From Pedobacter chitinilyticus (GTDB lineage: Bacteria; Bacteroidota; Bacteroidia; Sphingobacteriales; Sphingobacteriaceae), in contig NZ_QMHN01000004.1 of assembly GCF_003313385.1 (NCBI RefSeq), positions 462,999 through 526,998 of the forward strand: a DNA stretch of 64,000 bases, given 5' to 3'. The notes under the pieces are model-generated. The model was not told where the DNA came from, ran no database searches, and worked only from the letters and a program-made list of their open reading frames with translations. The translations under genes were made by a program, and so were the position numbers. This document shows, one piece after another, positions 63,713-64,000 of the stretch (positions within the stretch are counted from its first letter, which is position 1; every line of letters begins with the position of its first letter).

Positions 63713-64000
63713 ATGCGGAAAACGATTTCTAGAACTTTAGTGGTCTTGCTAACCCTTTTATGTGGGCAATTAAGTTTTGCTCAGGATAAACCAGCAGCTA
63801 AATATGTACCCGAAGAAGCTTTTGGGCCTCTTTTTTATACCCAAAATGGGAACGAGTACCGTTCGGCCAGTGGTGCTCCAGGGCCTAAATATTGGCAAAA
63901 CAGGGTCGATTATAACATCAGCGCAAGCCTTGATGAAGCAACTAACCGCGTTAAAGCAACCATTACCATCACTTACAAAAATAATAGCCCTGAAAAGCTT
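63713..64000 (+). CDS. M1 family metallopeptidase, 5' part
   Basis: First 96 codons, cut by the window end. Signal peptide (about 1-23, SFAQ), then the typical Bacteroidota M1 start GAPGPKYWQNRVDYNISASLDEATNRVKATITITYKNN, the N-terminal beta-sandwich of aminopeptidase N-like enzymes. The zinc motif HExxH lies outside. Call rests on this N-terminal homology only. Confidence 0.7.
   Translation, partial: MRKTISRTLVVLLTLLCGQLSFAQDKPAAKYVPEEAFGPLFYTQNGNEYRSASGAPGPKYWQNRVDYNISASLDEATNRVKATITITYKNNSPEKL

Overview
The window is chromosomal DNA of a Bacteroidota bacterium, most likely a Sphingobacteriaceae member such as Pedobacter. The evidence is the AT-rich sequence, the Bacteroidota promoter form (TTTG, 19-21 nt, TAnnTTTG), and families typical of the phylum: DUF2723, DUF1800/DUF1501 pair, DUF4369-thioredoxin proteins, LytS/LytTR pairs, HK-CheR-HK clusters, a YpdA-type bacillithiol reductase and an FKBP lipoprotein. 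The placement is inferred from gene content; no rRNA is present.

Region 1-12 kb: FKBP lipoprotein, TatD, a GxxExxY nuclease-fold protein in a nest of palindromic repeats, type I asparaginase, a persulfide dioxygenase-rhodanese fusion followed by YpdA, a thioredoxin-like protein, the agmatine-to-putrescine genes aguB and aguA split by a four-helix-bundle gene cassette, and fabG. 12-25 kb: an L,D-transpeptidase-fold protein, a large VWA-like membrane protein with a TRIC channel, an FtsB/DivIC protein, enolase, a candidate structured RNA, a two-gene YeeE/YedE transporter with a translationally overlapping SDR, an RluA-type synthase, panB and carA. 25-34 kb: ABC exporter, FMN reductase, tRNA-Pro with a truncated tyrosine recombinase downstream (remnant of an integrated element), GNAT, a LytS/LytTR two-component system and a tandem universal stress protein. 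34-41 kb: a tripartite RND efflux operon and a MarR-GNAT fusion with a palindrome at its own promoter. 41-54 kb: DUF1800/DUF1501 pair, a nucleotide pyrophosphatase-like enzyme, a RAYT-type Y1 transposase with REP doublets, an S10 carboxypeptidase, a 57-residue membrane protein missed by length cut-offs, accA and DUF2723. 54-64 kb: tRNA-Gln, prs-rplY-pth, a hybrid kinase/CheR/hybrid kinase cluster, an ArsC/Spx-family protein, a carboxypeptidase-regulatory-like protein and the start of an M1 peptidase.

Most genes are ordinary housekeeping or envelope functions. The unusual content is intergenic. Several dispersed repeat families recur: a modular repeat with constant ends and exchangeable interior (four copies), a composite multi-hairpin repeat in two inverted copies with matching flanks, REP doublets, TTTACCGCAAAG-ended elements and GGAAGTC-type arrays. 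Three of the small-protein genes (GxxExxY, four-helix bundle, RAYT) each sit inside a private repeat family. The four-helix-bundle cassette has supplied the start codon and N-terminus of AguA. No CRISPR array, phage module or known defence island was seen.
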